Shown in pieces: positions 36,056 through 37,256 of a stretch of 37,256 nt of DNA. Each line of letters begins with the position of its first letter. The stretch's first letter is position 1. The notes under the pieces were generated by a model. It saw only the letters and a program-made list of their open reading frames with translations, had not been told where the DNA came from and searched no databases. Source of the DNA: a virus; the IMG/VR virus record IMGVR_UViG_3300008120_000141, positions 1-37,256 of that record; one strand, written 5' to 3'. The translations under genes were made by a program, and so were the position numbers.

Positions 36056-36727
36056 ATGTCATCTTGGGGAAATAACGACAACGCAGCTAACGCACCATAT
36101 TGGGCAGTTAACTCAACAATAGTCAATGCAGCTGACGTAAAAGCAGTTGCAGCTGCACCTACCGCAGCAAACGTTGCATTACTATATGGTAATACAACAG
36201 CTGATGTATATACAACAGGTCAAACCATTGGTTTGTTTGCTGTTGATGCACAGGAATCATTAGTAACTCATGCCCAACACACTGGTTGGGTACTAAGAAC
36301 TACAGGTTCTGGTGGCCGTGCCGGACGTGTTCAAAATGAAGTTTTGGTTGCTTTGAGTGGAGTTACTGGTGACGGTGACGCACAACAATATGCAAACGTT
36401 TCTATCACATTGAGTGGACCAGCTGATGCTGCTGTTCTTGCAAATGCTACATACTATGCTAACGTTGCAACCTTCAGCGTAACACCAAGTTTGGTTGGAA
36501 ACACATCTGCAACACTAACATATCAGTGGCAGTACAACTCTGGTTCAGCGTGGGCAAACATTCCTGCAAACACAGTACCAATGCAATACAGCGGCGCAAC
36601 AAGTTCAGTATTGTATGCAAGACCTGGAACTACAGCAAACAACGCAACGAAGTATCGTGTTGTCGTTACTGCCGCAGACCAAGGTGTATCAGCAACATCC
36701 GCAAACGCAGTTATTACTGTAACCTAA
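36056..36727 (+). CDS. Virion structural protein with Ig-like domain
   Basis: 223 residues. N-terminal half: SWGNNDNAANAPYWAVNSTI, TAANVALLYGNTTADVYTTGQTIGLFAVDAQE, HTGWVLRTTGSGGRAGRVQNEVLVAL, the signature of an abundant particle protein of T4-like marine phages. C-terminal half (about 130-223) is an Ig-like fold (ATFSVTPSLVGNTSATLTYQWQYNSGSAWANI, ending ANAVITVT). Ala/Asn/Thr-rich composition without Lys excess fits an exposed decoration protein. It has its own late promoter and a following terminator, so it is made in high amount. Which part of the particle it decorates is unknown. Confidence 0.85.
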   Translation: MSSWGNNDNAANAPYWAVNSTIVNAADVKAVAAAPTAANVALLYGNTTADVYTTGQTIGLFAVDAQESLVTHAQHTGWVLRTTGSGGRAGRVQNEVLVALSGVTGDGDAQQYANVSITLSGPADAAVLANATYYANVATFSVTPSLVGNTSATLTYQWQYNSGSAWANIPANTVPMQYSGATSSVLYARPGTTANNATKYRVVVTAADQGVSATSANAVITVT

Positions 36728-36731
36728 TAAA

Positions 36732-36751
36732 AGGGGCTTCGGCCCCTCTTT
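36732..36751 (+). terminator. Rho-independent terminator
   Basis: AGGGGC/GCCCCT stem with TTCG tetraloop (36732-36747) and a short T-rich tail. Closes the Ig-like gene; the next ATG is eight bases after the stem. Confidence 0.8.
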
Positions 36752-36754
36752 AAT

Positions 36755-37141
36755 ATGTTTGATGATTTGAATGAAGAAAATTTTATGTTGTATGCTATGA
36801 AATGCTATACATCACCACATTGTATTATGTCGGAATTTGAGGGAGATATCAAAAGAACGAAATATCTGAAAAGATTGTTTCGTAGATATAAGATAACAAA
36901 ATCCCTCAAAGAACGATTAATAATGAACCATATCATTTTATTGAATAATGTTTTTGGTCCGGAAGCAACGGCAAGAATATTGTTCTATAAGACTGATGAA
37001 CGTGATTATGATATTCTAAAAACTTTTTTAGACTATCTTGATATTATGCCTGATTTTGTTTATGGTATCAATGGAAAAACTATATTATCATCCGATTTAC
37101 CACTAGATATGAATGTCGCAGAGATATTAAGAAACATATGA
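36755..37141 (+). CDS. Conserved phage protein of unknown function
   Basis: 128 residues. FMLYAMKCYTSPHC, FEGDIKRTKYLKRLFRRYKITKSLKERLIMNHIILLNNVFGPEATARILFYK and PLDMNVAEILRNI form the pattern of a small helical protein that is present in most marine T4-like phages and has no known role. No ribosome site is visible before the ATG, only the terminator stem, so expression may rely on read-through. Its end overlaps the next gene by four bases (ATGA). Confidence 0.82.
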   Translation: MFDDLNEENFMLYAMKCYTSPHCIMSEFEGDIKRTKYLKRLFRRYKITKSLKERLIMNHIILLNNVFGPEATARILFYKTDERDYDILKTFLDYLDIMPDFVYGINGKTILSSDLPLDMNVAEILRNI

Positions 37142-37256
37142 AAACATTTCAAGAATATTTAAACGAAGTTAAGAAACCAACCGGTGACCTGAAGAAGGCC
37201 TGTTGGGACGGCTATACTGCTGTCGGTACAAAACAAAAAGGTGGACGTACAGTTCC
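37138..37256 (+). CDS. Partial small phage protein with head-targeting-like leader
   Basis: First 39 codons only, cut by the window end. Leader MKTFQEYLNE (Phe4, Leu8-x-Glu10) is nearly the T4 internal protein III leader. It is followed by KPTGDLKKACWDGYTAVGTKQK, the ACWxGYxAVG motif of a small protein common in phages of water habitats. Function unknown. ATG overlaps the upstream stop. Confidence 0.8.
   Translation, partial: MKTFQEYLNEVKKPTGDLKKACWDGYTAVGTKQKGGRTV

Noticed and set aside
1-37256. CRISPR array, insertion sequence or integrase
   Set aside because: No regularly spaced repeats, no transposase or integrase motifs, and no terminal inverted repeats were seen.

Overview
This window is part of the genome of a T4-like (tevenvirus-related) tailed phage. 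It carries the sliding clamp gp45, a DsbA-like protein, clamp loader gp44/gp62, RegA, family B DNA polymerase gp43, UvsX and helicase gp41, mostly in tightly overlapping plus-strand order. It also has T4-type late promoters (TATAAATA and variants) and several strong host-like sigma70 promoters. The accessory genes (Hsp20, GroES-like, NodU-type carbamoyltransferase, nucleotidyltransferase-kinase fusion, Ig-like virion protein) resemble those of aquatic T4-like phages. The DNA is AT-rich. The host cannot be named from sequence. The boxA-like elements before the tRNA operons resemble proteobacterial rRNA leaders, so a proteobacterium is likely.

Layout. 1-4.9 kb: winged-helix protein, a broken glycosyltransferase, dNMP kinase, gp45, DsbA-like, two unknowns, gp44, gp62, RegA. 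4.9-8.5 kb: a possible small structured RNA with its own promoter and terminator, Hsp20, small ORFs, the first tRNA, a rubrerythrin domain with a separate rubredoxin, dCMP deaminase, SprT-like protease, hexapeptide acetyltransferase, and a short near-leaderless transcript unit. 8.5-15.9 kb: a large tRNA region. With the early tRNA at 6.0 kb I count 28 tRNAs covering all 20 amino acids, nearly all with encoded CCA, plus one degenerate tRNA-like element. Between them lie a DUF7448-type protein, a YkuK-like RNase H-fold protein, a metallophosphoesterase, the carbamoyltransferase, GroES and three non-coding spacers with RNA-like folding. 15.8-17.7 kb: a three-gene minus-strand cassette of envelope proteins (DD-peptidase, small secreted protein, coiled-coil membrane protein).

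17.8-27 kb: LSm-like small protein, DNA polymerase, membrane coiled-coil protein, UvsX, gp41, a DUF4338-like protein, a candidate PD-(D/E)XK protein and a small protein. 27-30.7 kb: five overlapping sugar-transfer and methylation genes. 30.7-37.3 kb: a late region started by tandem early and late promoters. It encodes a ligase/nucleotidyltransferase-like protein, a nucleotidyltransferase-kinase fusion, small Lys-rich proteins, an EF-hand-like protein with a probable -1 frameshift extension, a large virion-associated candidate, an Ig-like decoration protein and two conserved small proteins.

How it fits together: the replisome genes are split by the tRNA block (45-44-62-regA on one side, 43-uvsX-41 on the other). 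The tRNA operons appear to be transcribed from their own sigma70 promoters with rRNA-type boxA signals, giving an almost self-sufficient decoding set. Four late proteins share an N-terminal leader in exact register with the T4 capsid-targeting sequence, which suggests that several enzymes are packaged in the head.
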